NCBI RefSeq assembly: GCF_002288925.2
Contig: NW_022098036.1
Span: forward strand, 41,016,614 to 41,080,613
Reading direction: 5' to 3'
Source of the DNA: Delphinapterus leucas
Lineage: Eukaryota > Chordata > Mammalia > Artiodactyla > Monodontidae
Length of the DNA: 64,000 bases
The notes under the pieces are model-generated. The model was not told the DNA's origin and did no database searches. It saw only the letters and a program-made list of their open reading frames with translations. The translations under genes were made by a program, and so were the position numbers. Each line of letters begins with the position of its first letter. Position 1 is the first letter of the stretch. Positions 36,823 through 48,754 of the stretch are shown here, piece after piece.

Positions 36823-37034
36823 GGGCTTCCCTGGTGGCGCAGTGGTTGAGAGTCCGCCTGCCGATGCAGGGGACACGGGTTCGTGCCCCGATCCAGGAAG
36901 ATCCCACATGCCGCGGAGCAGCTGGGCCCGTGAGCCATGGCCACTGAGCCTGCGCGTCCAGAGCCTGTGCTCTGCAAAGGGAGAGGCCACAACAGTGAGA
37001 GGCCCACGTACCGAAAAAAAAAAAAAAAAAAAAA
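36823..37034 (+). mobile_element. CHR-type SINE, short subfamily, at an L1 deletion junction
   Basis: Complete SINE with about 22 As at 37013-37034. No matching duplication: the left flank ends 'aaaagctcccaaca' (L1 RT region) and the right begins 'gtcagtgaaatcttgcc' (L1 3' end). The L1 sequence normally between these points is absent. Confidence 0.95.
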
Positions 37035-37255
37035 GTCAGTGAAATCTTGCCATTTGTGACAACATGAATGTACCTTGAAGGCTTTATGCTAAGTGAAATA
37101 AGTCAGACAGGGAAAGATAAATAGCACATGATTTCTGTTATATGTGGAATTTTCAAAAAGGTTAAACCCATTGACACAGGGAAGAGATTTGTGGTTGACA
37201 GAGGTAGGGGTAGGAGGTTTGAAAAATAGGTGAAGGGGGTCAATAGGTAAAAAGA
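37035..37255 (+). mobile_element. L1 3' terminal fragment, sense
   Basis: 'aaatcttgccatttgtgaca' (37042-37061), 'gctaagtgaaataagtcaga' (37088-37107), 'tgatttctgttatatgtgga' and 'ggtgaagggggtcaatagg' are L1 3'UTR landmarks in order. Confidence 0.8.
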
Positions 37256-37264
37256 AAAACACTG

Positions 37265-37690
37265 CCAGAAAACAAAAGGCAATTATCAATTTTCAGAAGA
37301 AGGTGGAAAAATTTAACATTCATTTACACTTTGGAAAACAGTTTGGCAGTTTTCAAAAGTGAAACATAGATGTAATCCAGCAATTCCACTCTTAGGTATA
37401 CTCCCAAGGAAAATGAAAACATATTTCCACACAAAAACTTGTACACAAATGTTCATAGCTGAATTACTCACAGCTAAAAATTGATGACAGAAAACCAAAA
37501 TGTGGTATATCTATACAATGGAACATTATTCGGCAAAATAAAGAAATGAAGTAGTGATCATGCTACAACATGGATCAACCTTGCAAACATAAGTGAAAGA
37601 AGCCAATCACCAAGACCACAAATTGTATTATTACATTTACGTGAAATGTTTACAATAGGCAGATTCAAACAAAGTTAGAAAAACATCAAC
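37265..37690 (+). mobile_element. Another old L1 3'-end fragment, sense
   Basis: A separate copy of an older L1 3' end begins after the previous one: 'cagcaattccactcttaggt' (37378-37397), 'caaaaacttgtacacaaatg', 'atctatacaatggaacatta' (37508-37527), 'gtgaaagaagccaatcacc'. Confidence 0.75.
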
Positions 37691-38181
37691 TTGGAAAAAG
37701 ACAAATGAAAAAATTAGGTGAAATGTCAAGGTTAAAATAGGTAACAAGCAAAAGAAATAGCATCATATAAAATAACCAACCAAGGAATGCATACTGTTTT
37801 TAAAACCATACAATCGATTATTGGTGATGAAATAGAGAACAAATACTCTCACATTTATAGAAATATATTTGTACAAATTATGGTGAACATTTTCAGAAAT
37901 AAGTGCAATCTAAAAATTCTAGTTTAAGTATTTAGCCTAAAGGCAGTATGAATTCATTTGTGTAAATATTTATATTTCTGTTTGTTCTTCACACTATTGT
38001 TCAAAATATTTAAAAATTATAAAACAAACTTGCTTAAAAATTATGATCTTTCCATATAGTTGAATAATATTCAGCCTGTAGAAACAATGTTGCATATGAA
38101 AATATATTGGCATAAAAATTACCATGATTTACCGTTGATGAAAACAGTTTCAAAACAGTGTTTATATGTACAATGGTTACG
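37691..38181. other. No recognised feature
   Basis: AT-rich spacer before the mariner element. Confidence 0.45.
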
Positions 38182-38256
38182 TATTGGGATGGCCAAAAAC
38201 TGCCTTCAGTTTTTAAGTAAAAATAAAAGACACATTTTTCATTTTCACCAAGAACT

Positions 38257-39284
38257 TTATTGAACAATGTATAAAACCTTTTGTTCCACTACCTTCTGCC
38301 AGTTTTCAGGCAACTTCATAATTCCATCTTAATAAAACTTTTTATCTTTTTGAGCAAAGACCTGATCCAGGTGCATTTTATAGTCTTTCAGGGAGTTGAA
38401 ATTTTTTCCATTAAGAGAATTTTGTAAACACCAAAATAAATGGAAATCCGAAGGTGCAATGTCTGGTGAATACGGCAGGTGAATCAGAACTTCCCAGCCA
38501 AGCTGTAACAGTTTTTGCCTGGTCATCAAAGAAACATGCGGTCTTGCGTTATCCTGATGGAAGATTATGTGTATTCTGTTGACTAATTCTGGACACTTTT
38601 CGTTGAGTGCTGTTTTCAGTTGGTCTAACTGGGAACAGTACTTGCTGGAATTAATCATTTGGTTTTCCAGAAGGCACTCATAATAGAGGACTCCCTTCTA
38701 ATCCCACCATATATACAACATCACCTTCTTTGGATGAAGACCGGCCTTTGGTGTGGTTGGTGGTGGTTCATTTCACTTGCCCCACGGTCTCTTCCATTCC
38801 ACGTTATTGTACAGTATCCCCTTTTCATCACCTGTCACAGTTTGTTTTAAAAATGGAATGTTTTCATTACATTTAAGTAGAGAATCACATGTGGAAACAC
38901 GGTCAAGAAGGTTTTTTTGGCTTAACTGATGTGGAACACAAACATCAAGATGATGAACATAACCAAGCTGGTGCAAATGATTTTCAATACTTGATTCGGA
39001 TATTTTGAGTATGTCGGCTATCTCTCGCATGGTATAACATTGATTGTTCTCAGCTCATGTCTTGATTTGATCCCTATCAACTTCAACTGGTCTACCTGAC
39101 CGTGGAGCATCGTCCAGGGAGAAATCTCCAGCATGAAACTTCACAAACCACTTCTGACACATTCAGTCAGTTACATCACCTTCTCCATGCACTGCACAAA
39201 TCTTTTTTGCATTTTGGTTGTGTTTTTACCTTTCTTGAAACAATAAAGCATCATATGCCAAAAATGTTGCTTTTTTTCTTCCAT
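38257..39284 (-). pseudogene. Mariner transposase pseudogene (DD34D)
   Basis: This is the remains of the enzyme that cuts and pastes the surrounding mariner. The start is placed at the ATG (39284-39282) opening 'MEEKKQHFWHMMLYCFKKGK', the usual mariner N-terminus, and the end at TAA 38259-38257. The helix-turn-helix-like region is visible as 'MREIADILKISESSIENHL' from 39030. The three catalytic aspartates survive: TGDEK (codon 38829-38827), HQDNARPH (38553-38551) and PDIAPSD (38448-38446), with 34 residues between the last two. It is inactive. A stop lies in the DNA-binding half just before 'AENNQ', a frameshift near 39171, a stop before 'MINSSKYCSQ', and a stop after 'QKDKKFY' cut the frame. 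The conserved tryptophan after TGDEK is glycine. The break pattern implies old loss of function. A domesticated, SETMAR-like role is excluded here by the stops. Confidence 0.9.
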
Positions 39285-39336
39285 CTTCAATATTAAAATG
39301 GCTACAAAATAATTCACCAAATTTGATGTCTTTTTT

Positions 39337-39530
39337 TTGTGGTACGTGGGCTTCCCACTGTTGTGGCCTCTCCCATTGCGGAGCACGGGCTCCGGACGCG
39401 CAGACTTAGCGGCCACGGCTCACGGGCCCAGTCGCTCCGCGGCATGTGGGACCCTCCCGGACCGGGGCACGAACCCGTGTCCCCTGCATCGGCAGGCGGA
39501 CTCCCAACCACTGCGCCACCAGGGAAGCCC
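39337..39530 (-). mobile_element. CHR-type SINE nested in the mariner 5' part
   Basis: Minus-strand SINE with head 'gggcttccctggtggcgcag' (reading back from 39530) and T-run at 39331-39338. Perfect 13-bp duplication TGATGTCTTTTTT at 39324-39336 and 39531-39543. It lies between the mariner right terminal repeat and the transposase start, so it is younger than the mariner. Confidence 0.95.
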
Positions 39531-39679
39531 TGATGTCTTTTTTAAAATTCATGCTGATATGACAGCTGTCACATACAGTCTAACAAAATTGTTTTAAAGA
39601 AGTTAAAGAAAACTAAGTGCTACTAGGGCCATCTTATGGGAAAAAATGAACAAAAATTTTGGCCAACCCAATATTACAC

Positions 39680-40675
39680 ACATTCACATTAATGAAGAAA
39701 CATAAACTCACAGTGAAAGACAGAGACACAGAGAGATATCTCAAAGTATATACTCATAAAGATAGTAATGGCTTATAGCACTTAATAGAGTAATCATTTG
39801 CATAGCATTTTTATTTTTAGGGAAACAAATGTACATATTTTTATTTGGATGAATGTATCAATTAGGATATTTTCATTGTCAGGTGTTTAAAATTAATTTT
39901 GAGGTAAGAAGTCTTAGTTGTACCCCTGATATTATATACTGTAAACTTCCCTATACTTTGTCCAGTCGTAACATCTGTCCTTTGGCGGAGGAAAAGAGCT
40001 CTTATGGTAGTAGCATACGTTTAAGTAAGCACTTTGATGTACGGAGGAGTGAAATATTTTCTGAGGGTGTGACATGACTCTGTGTCACAACAGTGGTCTT
40101 GGCAGTCATTTATGAAATCAAATGAAATGAAAAGTCGTGTTTTAAAATTTTGTAAAATCATGCACATAGGTACATAAGACATGATGCCAGTTGTAAGGTA
40201 GTGGTGTTATATTTCGTAGACTAGATTATGAGAAGTAACAAATTTAAAAGTCTGCAAGTCATTTGAGCTGTACTAATAATGAGTTTTAAAGTGTCTTCTT
40301 TGTAGCACTTTTCCAGTATAACATACAATTCATTATATTGTATGAAAATTGAGCAAAATGTATATGTGGTGCAACACTCTTCCTTTTTCACAATCCCGTA
40401 GATTATCATTATTTCGTTTTATTTCAAGAGTTTTATAAATTGAGTTGATAAGGAAAAGCATTTTCAGCAAAAAAATATTTAATGTCTTTGGGTAAATAGC
40501 AGCCTCTTTAGAAAAAGCTAAGAATGAACATAAAGAGACATAAAAAATGCTAACGTTTATGGTATATGAAAATATAGTTACCTATTGCATTAAAATGTAG
40601 ATCCATACAAGCGGAAAATTTTTTAAATTACCACTTTTGCCCTGCATTTCTCTTTGTTCAAATAATGGAGACATA
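39680..40675. other. No recognised feature
   Basis: AT-rich; nothing nameable. Confidence 0.45.
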
Positions 40676-40679
40676 GTAT

Positions 40680-40895
40680 AGTAATTAGACAAATGAACAA
40701 GGGCTTTTAAATCTGACAGGCAGGACTTTATTTCTGTCCCACCAATAACAGATTGTAATACCTTTGGAAATTTCTTCTCTCAGTTTATCATCTGTAAAAG
40801 TGAAGACAATAACATGTACATCTCAAGGCTGCCCAGAAAACTGAATGAGATAAGATTAAATGGGTGTTAAGTGAAAACATCTAGGACATTATTAG
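40680..40895 (+). mobile_element. MIR SINE, sense
   Basis: 'acaagggcttttaaatctga' (40698-40717), 'ttctctcagtttatcatctg' (40775-40794), 'taaaagtgaagacaataaca', 'tgagataagattaaatggg' and 'catctaggacattatta' follow MIR order. Confidence 0.65.
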
Positions 40896-41135
40896 CTATG
40901 TTTTCCCATTAAAGAAGAAAGAGGAAATAACGTGTCTTAAAAGTGCAGTCCATCATGCTATAACACTTGTTTTGGAAATGCAAATTTATTCCAACACTTG
41001 GGAACAATTTGATCATAAAATACTTTTTGAGCTTACTTATACATAATTCCAACCATAACAAATAGTAGGTGAATGCATAAAAGTGCACCCAGCTGAACCC
41101 AGTCACACAGGAATAACATCTCCCATCCCAAACAC

Positions 41136-41158
41136 AGTGTGTGTGTGTGTGTGTGTGA
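41136..41158. repeat. GT microsatellite
   Basis: About eleven GT dinucleotides, pure. Confidence 0.95.
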
Positions 41159-41423
41159 TGAGGTACACCTATCCATATCTTGTGTTATGACTTCCTGTCT
41201 GATTTCAAATAACTTCCTTCCATCACTTATCTATAACTCACAAGTTGTAACCCTTCCTGTGACCACATTCACAGGCAAACTTCAGGTCTTTTTCAAGGTA
41301 AAGTGCCATATTCACTGTAGTACTTGTGCATTTCCTAACAATTTGACATGTGTAAAACTGTTAATGTTTTTATCACGGCCCATCTTTGTGTGTATGTGGG
41401 TGTGTCTGTGTGTGCCGTGTGTG

Positions 41424-41787
41424 TCTTAGTCTATTTAGGCTACTATAACAAAATACCACAGATTGGGTAGCTTACAAAAAACAGAAATTTATTTGTCACA
41501 ATTCTGGAGGCTGGAATTCTAAGATCAGGATGCTGGTATGGTCAGTTTCTGGTGAAGACCCTCTTCCTGGTTTTAGACTGTCACTTCTCACTGTGTCCTC
41601 ACATGGTAGAAGGGAAGAGGGATGATCTCAGGCCTCTTTTATAAGGGCACTATTCCCAAATATGAGGGCTGTGCATTCATGGCCTAATCACCTCCCAAAG
41701 GCCCCACCTCCTAATACCATCATCTTCGGGGTAAGATTTCAACGTGTATAAATTTTAAGAGGACACAAATATTCAGACCTTAGTAAT
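41424..41787 (-). mobile_element. MLT1-family (ERVL-MaLR) solo LTR, antisense
   Basis: The reverse MLT1 order is clear: 'ctataacaaaataccacaga' (41443-41462), 'acagaaatttatttgtcaca', 'attctggaggctggaattct' (41501-41520), 'cactgtgtcctcacatggta' (41589-41608), 'tataagggcactattcccaa', 'aggccccacctcctaatacc' (41699-41718), ending 'ggacacaaatattcagacct'. No internal retroviral genes adjoin it. Confidence 0.85.
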
Positions 41788-41804
41788 GTGTCACTAATGA
41801 AGTT

Positions 41805-42007
41805 GTTTGTTTTTTGCGGTACGCGGGCCTCTCACTGCTGTGGCCTCTCCCGTTGCGGAGCACAGGCTCCGGACGCGCAGGCTCGGCGGCCATGGCTCAC
41901 GGGCCAGGCCGCTCTGCGGCATGTGGGATCCTCCTGGACTGGGGCACGAACCCGTGTACCCTGCATCGGCAGGCGGACTCTCAACCACCGCGCCACCAGG
42001 GAAGCCC
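41805..42007 (-). mobile_element. CHR-type SINE, short subfamily, antisense
   Basis: Complete minus-strand copy directly beside the MLT1. Perfect 12-bp duplication ACTAATGAAGTT at 41793-41804 and 42008-42019. The short tail (41805-41815) is T-rich with a G interruption. Frames at 41788-42012 and on the opposite strand are SINE readings. Confidence 0.95.
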
Positions 42008-42019
42008 ACTAATGAAGTT

Positions 42020-43430
42020 TTTGAGTGTTGTGTCCCTAACGCCATTTTTTCCATATGGCATGTAGTTTTTATTGTACTATTTTGCATAGCACATTAATTT
42101 TTAGAACACATGTCATGCTACATGATAGTAATGGCCCATAGCTATTATATGTACTATCAATATTCAATGTTTTTAAAATCTCTCCTATCTCTACTTTTTT
42201 TTTTCATTTAGCAAATATATCATGGAGTCGTGAACACCTTAAGTTTAGAGTTAAAAAAGATTGATTTATCTATGCATTTCTTGAATAATCCCCAATAAAC
42301 ACTTCTAAATAATAAGGCTCTTAATTTTCATGGAATATGATACTCCATTATTCTGAATGTTGAACACACAGAAACAGCTTCAATAAACACATGTCTATGC
42401 TAGTTAAGCTTCCTGAATCGAAAACTTGTAGCAGATAACTCTTCATTTGAGATCAACATTTTCTTTAGTAGAATATTTTCATAAATATCTCAGTAAATAA
42501 ATGTATGTAGTAATTCATCTCAAAATAAGGTAGGTTAATAATACTAAAGAAGACTTTTTGTTGTTTGTTTGTTTTTAACAGATAGTTCAATTTCCAAGTA
42601 TTCAGAATGATTTAGACATGTAATAACTTGCTTATAATGTTGAAGACTTTGCATCATTGATTTTTCCATTTTCCTATTTGTTGTTGTCAGTAGTATTAAA
42701 ACTCAAAGTAAGTTTGATGCGGATCATAAAACTTTCCAAGAAAACCAGTCTGGTGTATCTATCCCTACAACTCAAACACAAGATCAAATGATGAATGCTT
42801 GTTGATTTGAGCATCTTGAGCAAGAGATTAGAACAATTGCTAGGGGAACACTTGGGGCTAAGACTGTGTATCAGGAAATGCTTACACCACAAAGATATTT
42901 TTGCCAATAGTTTCAAAATTCCTTTTTTGTTGCATTCTGACAAATACCAGAAATGTTTTTTTCTTTTCAACTGAAAATGCCTGTAGATCAGAGTTTACTT
43001 CCTGTTTTCAAACAAGCCTGATTCCTGATAGAAAACTTTCTATGAAGCGTGACTATTTTCCCATTACTGCCTTTTCTTTAGAATGAGTTTTTATCTTATC
43101 ATTCATCTTCTAAATGAGGCAGACAAGTAAATCAGTAATAAGTATTATGATAAATTTTTCTTTTGGGTAGTACAGAAAGACAGGGGAGAAGAATGTGACA
43201 CTTGTATGTGGAATAACACGACACACGGACTGTCATTAAAATGCAATTTGATTTTCTTCTGCCACCTCATTAAATTTTATTCAGTGGAGGTTATCTTACT
43301 CTGCCATTAGATCTCAACTCTGGCAAGCTCATAACTTTTCTATCCACTCTTAGATAACAGACAGTCCTACCATCACATTAAGTCAGAAACTGTCTCAATT
43401 AAAAAATTAGAATGCCTAGCCCCATGCAAG
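42020..43430. other. No recognised feature
   Basis: AT-rich. The 98-codon minus-strand frame at 42674-42970 and the 61-codon plus-strand frame at 42901-43086 show no recognisable domain. Confidence 0.4.
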
Positions 43431-44640
43431 AATTAAAACTTAAAACTTGACAAAACATTATATATTTTCCTTTCCTAGTTTGGGCCTGCTTCAGGCTTAA
43501 GAAAGAGGTATATACTTGCTTTTCCTGTTTCTTGCCTTGCTTCTCGCAGCTTGTTAAGTCCCTTCAGCACTAGTATTTGGAGACCAGGGAAAGGAACAGG
43601 GGAAGTTAAGGTCTCACTTCAGCTAAACATTTCTGAATCTGGTTTTGCCTCTTCTGACTGATGGTAGTTATTTAAAGACAGAGTTCTTTATTCTTGTGGG
43701 AAGTTTTCATACACTTTGTACAGGTCCCTACTAGACTTGTCACTCTTGCAATACCTTTAGTCCAGGCACCTCAAATCCAAGTACTTTCTGCCAAGGTCTT
43801 TTTATCCATCAGGTAGCTCTACTAGAAAAGACTCAAGATAATTTCACACTGCTTCTCTCTCCCACAGGGTACACATCTACTCCATGGTTAATCATCACAT
43901 ATTCCTTGTCTTCCCCAACTCTGGATATTACAGAGCAGCACTCTGCTGGCTCCCTTATCAAGGCAGTTGCTCAGCCTTTCTCTGCCTTCTTGATTTCCTT
44001 GGACAGGAGTGAGTACCCAGTCTAGTATCTGCCTAGGAATCTCAAATGTTAGTTTGTTATCATCTTATGCTCTGTATATTACCCCTACAAGAAACACATT
44101 TCAAAGCTTCACAAGGCTGCTAAAGGCACAGAGATTAAAATATGTAAAGTCATATTTTGACCTATAGAGTGTAAAGCTTTTGAGCAGCTTCCCTGTGAAT
44201 TACTTTGCCCTTTTCCATATTCTTTCAAATCCAGCTCCAGATTTCAGGTCCCCAGCAGGTGCCCTGTCCTTGGTCAGTTAGCACACCCCAGTGTCTGGAC
44301 GCAGCCTCCTGTGTGATAGATACTTTGGAGTACAAAAAAAGCAAAAAGCAAAAGAGAGTCCATGAAATGAAACTTATAGATTAAAAAAATATTCTCAAAA
44401 GGGTTTTGAGGCTATTTTTGTTATCACCGTTGTTGTTTAATAGTCTAAAATAAGAGATTGGAAAGTTGTTTAAATACCTATTTTTAAAATATTCTAAGAC
44501 ACCAGAACACTGACAATAAACTTGAAATTTACACTACCTCAATTAATTGCACATCTTGGTTAAGGCATTTAAACAAGATAAGCAAAAAAACAAACAACTA
44601 GTAGTTGATATCCTTATTTATAAACAATGAAGTTGGACTC
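43431..44640. other. Less AT-rich stretch, unidentified
   Basis: Visibly richer in C, T and G than its surroundings and without long A-tracts until 44330. I see no open frame, splice pair or known repeat. It could be an old LTR or a conserved non-coding block. Confidence 0.3.
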
Positions 44641-44644
44641 TTAC

Positions 44645-44985
44645 GCCCCTGTATGAGTTATCTCTTGCTGAGGGGTTTAGTTCCTCTCTGCCATTGGCTT
44701 TAGGACCACCTCAGTTCTTGCTACTTTACCTCTGTAGGACCATGCACAACATAGTAACTGCCTTTCATTAGAGTGAACAAGCAAGAAAGCAAGATATGGG
44801 GAACAAGAAAGAAACCAGAGTCTTTGTAACCCAATCCTGCAAGTGACATCCCATAATTTTTATCATAGTCTATTTATTAGAAGCAAATTATTAGGTCCAG
44901 TAAACACTCAATAGGAGATGACACAGAGCATGAATAATGGGAGATGAGGTTATTTGAGCCATTTTGGAAGCTGACTATCACAATT
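44645..44985 (-). mobile_element. MLT1-family solo LTR (older subfamily), antisense
   Basis: Reverse order of an old MLT1: 'attggctttaggaccacctc' (44693-44712), 'gagtgaacaagcaagaaagc' (44772-44791), 'gtctttgtaacccaatcctg' (44820-44839), 'aagtgacatcccataatttt' (44841-44860), 'attagaagcaaattattagg', 'agccattttggaagctgact', ending CA. Confidence 0.65.
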
Positions 44986-44989
44986 CTCT

Positions 44990-46320
44990 TCCTGTTCTAA
45001 TATTCTTTGATCCAATGACTACCTGCTTTCTTAGTAACAATAGAGCATCTATTGATAAATTAGTAATATCATAAATTTCAAATATAGCAATGATAAAAAT
45101 GCCTATTGGTCACTTGCTGGTCTTTAAGAAATGTTTAGCTAGGAAGAGTTGCAAATTTTCTAATTTTGTTGACTAATCAGAATAAGCCAATGAAAAAAGC
45201 CATATTTTCCATGTACTCCTATAATTAATAAGCTCTCCTACCCAGGCCCATGGACATGAGATATAAACATGAGGAACAAAGTAAAAATCAAACAGAAGTA
45301 AACATGGGAAGGCAAAAGAATGATAATGATCTTTCTCTTCTATCACTACTCTGGGCTTCAGAGCAGAGAAAAACTGGCAAGAGATAAAGGGGGAAGGCTG
45401 GAATGATAGGGAGACAAGAACTCCAGAACATTTAAAAACTGATTATAGATGGGAAAAGCGGAGACAAGCTGCAGAGGAAGAACTATTAAGGCCAAGACTG
45501 AGTGCTGGCTAGTCTTGAATATGTAAATCTTAAGTTTTATTGTTGAAAATTTAAGTCCCCCAGCATAATAATCCATTTATTTTCCATTTTAGACACATGA
45601 ATCTAATATTTTATTAATAACAACAAGAACAAAAAACCCATAAAATTCCATACTGTGGAACAGTGAGAATTTTGCTGTTTTAAAATTAATCTTTAAAAGT
45701 AAGGTGTTAAGTTTTGACTTACATAAACTTTATGCAAAATAGCTGTCTATGAGAACATTCTTAATCCAGAAGAAGGTACATAGTTTTTATATACTGACTA
45801 AATAAATTATGATTATCTCAGTGAGTTAATTACCATAAAATAAATGAGCAAATTCAACTTCTCATGACAATTGTGCTATACAAGTTTAAGTAAATACATA
45901 CAATTCTCGAAAACAAACATCCTAACAATGTCGTTTCTTACAAATATATGAATAGTTTCTAAGTTACTAGTTATTAATCTTTGAAAGATAACTATTAGAA
46001 AAAATCTATTCAATGTGACAGGAAAACAGTTTCCCTTTTTAGTAAACAAATAGGAACAATTATGTGATGAAAAGGCACAAAAAGTATACATTAATGTCCT
46101 TTTATTGACTGTAGGCAAATATTTGCTGATCTTTAAAGCTTTTCTGTGCAGATCACAAGGACAAAGCTAGTGCTTTTTATTCTAGCAAGGACTTTTGTCA
46201 ACAACTTCTTTACACAGCCTATTATTAAGAGATACCAAAACTTGTTACCAATGATTTAACTAATTTTAAGGAGAGCATACCAAATAAATTGAGGTTTATT
46301 ATAATTATTTTTGCAAACAT
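44990..46320. other. No recognised feature
   Basis: AT-rich unique-looking sequence up to the L1 insertion point. Confidence 0.45.
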
Positions 46321-46344
46321 AAGTGAAAACGTATGTGAAAATTA

Positions 46345-47125
46345 AAGAGGAGCTCCAGATCAAGATGGCAGAGTAGGAAGATCCTGAGCTCACCCCTTCC
46401 CACAGACACACCAAAACTACAACTACGTGTAGAATAACTATTTCTGACAATGACATGGAGACTAGCAGAACAGATTTTCTATAACTAAAGATATAAAGAA
46501 AAGGCCACATTCAGTTGGGTAACAGGAGCAGAGACAAGGTCTAGTCAGAACCCATACCCCTAGTGCAGTGACAGACAAACAGGAGGGATATCACGAATGT
46601 AGAGGTATCCCTGAGGAGCTGAAGAGGGAGGGAATGAGCCCCACATCAAGCTCCCCAGCGCTGTGGACCTACACTGGACAGAGAAGCCCCCAGAAAATCT
46701 GGCTTTGAAAACCACTGGGGCTTACATCCAGGAGAACTGAAGGGCTGTGGGAAACTGAGACTCCACTCTTGAAGGGCTAATGCATAAACTGCCTCCCTCC
46801 AAGTCCCAATGTACAGGCAGTAGCTTGAAACGTACATGGGTCATACGAGAAGCAGAATCATTGACTAATTTCAGGATGTGTGCTGGAGGGGCAGGGATCT
46901 GGTGGAACTTTCTCTGGGGATGAAAGTGCAAGCAGGCACCTTTTTTTTTTTTAAAAACTCTCCTTCAACCTCACTGTCCTGGTGCTGGTGGGTGCCTTTT
47001 CTGTCATTCTCTGTCAACCTTGTTAACGCCTGTTATTCCCCTAAGAAACAGACCCACCCAATCTGCCCATCCCAGGTGGCTCCTCCAAAGTGGAGTCTGT
47101 GCTAGGCGCCAGCACCAAGAACACC
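46345..47125 (+). promoter_or_regulatory. L1 5'UTR-like leader (internal promoter region of the dead L1)
   Basis: GC-richer leader typical of old L1 5'UTRs, with 'gaggtatccctgaggagctg' (46602-46621) and a T-tract at 46941-46952. In active L1s this region drives RNA polymerase II transcription. Whether this decayed copy does is unknown. Confidence 0.55.
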
Positions 47126-48754
47126 CTACCTAGCAAGGTTATAACTCAGAATTGAAGGGGAGATAAAGAAGTTCCCAGACAAGAAAAGCTAAAAGAAGGG
47201 AATTACATAACAGTAAAGGAATCAATCCAACAAGAGGATACGACACTTCTAAATATCTATGCACCTAACATAAGAACACCTAAATACATAAGTATTAACA
47301 GACATAAAGGGAAGTATTGACAGTAATACAAATATAGTAGGAGACTTTAACACCCCACTTAAATTAATGGACAGAATATCCAGACAGAAAATCAATAAGG
47401 AAAGACTGGCCTTAAACAACACATTAGACAAGATTCTACTCCAAAACAGCAGAATACACATCCTTCTCAAGTGCACGTGCAACATCCTCCAGGATAGATC
47501 ACATGTTAGAACACGAAAACAAGTCTCAATAAATAATAGAAGACTGAAGTCATACCAAGCATCTTTCCCAACCACAATGGTATAATACTGGAAGTCAATT
47601 ACAAGAAGAACATAAATACGTAGAGGCTAAACAACATACTACTAAACAACCAATGGATCAACAAAGAAATCAAAGATGGAATCAAAAAATACTAAGAGAC
47701 AAATAAAAATGGAAACACAACTATGCGAAATCTACGGGACATAGTAAAAGCAGTTCTAAAGAGAGAAGTTTATGATGATACAAGCCTATCTCAGGAAACA
47801 ATAACAGTTGCAAAAAACAAAACAAAACAAAACAAACAGACAAAAAACAACTAAGGAACTTAAACTTAAACCTAAAGTAACTAGAAAAAGAAGAACAAAC
47901 AAAACCCAGTTAGCAGAAGAAAAGAAATAATAAAGATTAGAGCAGAAATAAGTAAATAAAGACTTTAAAAAGCTATAGAAGAGATCAATGAAACTAAGAG
48001 CTGGTTCTTTGGAAAGATAAAATATAATTGATAGACCTTTAGCTAGACTCATCAAGAAAAAAAGAAGTGAGAGGACCCAAAAGATAAAATCAGAAATGAA
48101 ACAGGAGAAATTACAACCAACAGCACAGAAATACAAAAGAACATATGAGATTACTACAATGATATGCCAATAAACTGGACAACCTGGAAGAAATGAATAA
48201 ATAACTAGAAACAAATAAACCTCCAAGACTGAATCAGGGAGAAATAGAAAATTTGGACAGACCAATCTTAGTAATGAAATTGAATCAGTAATCAAAAACC
48301 TCCCAACAAACAAAAATCCATGACCATATGGCCTCACAGGTGAATTCTACGATACATTTAAATAAGAGTTAATACCTAACCCTCTCAAACTATTCTGAAA
48401 TATTGAAGAGGAGGGAACACTTCCAAACTCATTCTACGAGGCCAACATTATCCTGATACCAACACCAGATAGATAGTACAAAAAATGTTATGAACCAACA
48501 ACCCTAATAAACATAGATGCAAAAGTATTCAACAAATATTAGCAAACCAACTTCAACAATACATTAAAGGGATCATACACCACGATCAAGTGGGATTTAT
48601 TCCAGTGACGCAAAGATGGTTGAATATTCATAAATCAATCAATGTGATACACCACACTAACAAACAAAGGATAAAAATCATATGATCATCTCAATAGATG
48701 CAGAAAAAGCTTTTGACAAAATTCAACATCCACTTATGATAAAAACTCTCCCCT

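Larger units (their letters stand above)
38184..39671 (-). mobile_element. Mariner (Tc1/mariner) DNA transposon, complete ends, dead
   Basis: Terminal inverted repeats: left 'ttgggatggccaaaaactgc' from 38184, right '...ttttggccaacccaa' ending 39671. Each is flanked by the expected TA target duplication (38182-38183 and 39672-39673). Removing the nested CHR SINE and its 13-bp duplication leaves about 1.28 kb, the normal mariner size. It carries a decayed transposase on the minus strand. The type resembles the mariners I recall from cattle and primates. Confidence 0.93.

Noticed and set aside
38329..39030. A possible domesticated, functional mariner transposase
   Set aside because: Several stops and frameshifts separate the conserved blocks, and the residue after TGDEK is changed, so no continuous protein can be made.
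47786..48337. 183-codon minus-strand frame rich in F, L, S and V that looks like a membrane protein
   Set aside because: It is antisense to L1 ORF2. The hydrophobic composition comes from the A-rich sense strand.
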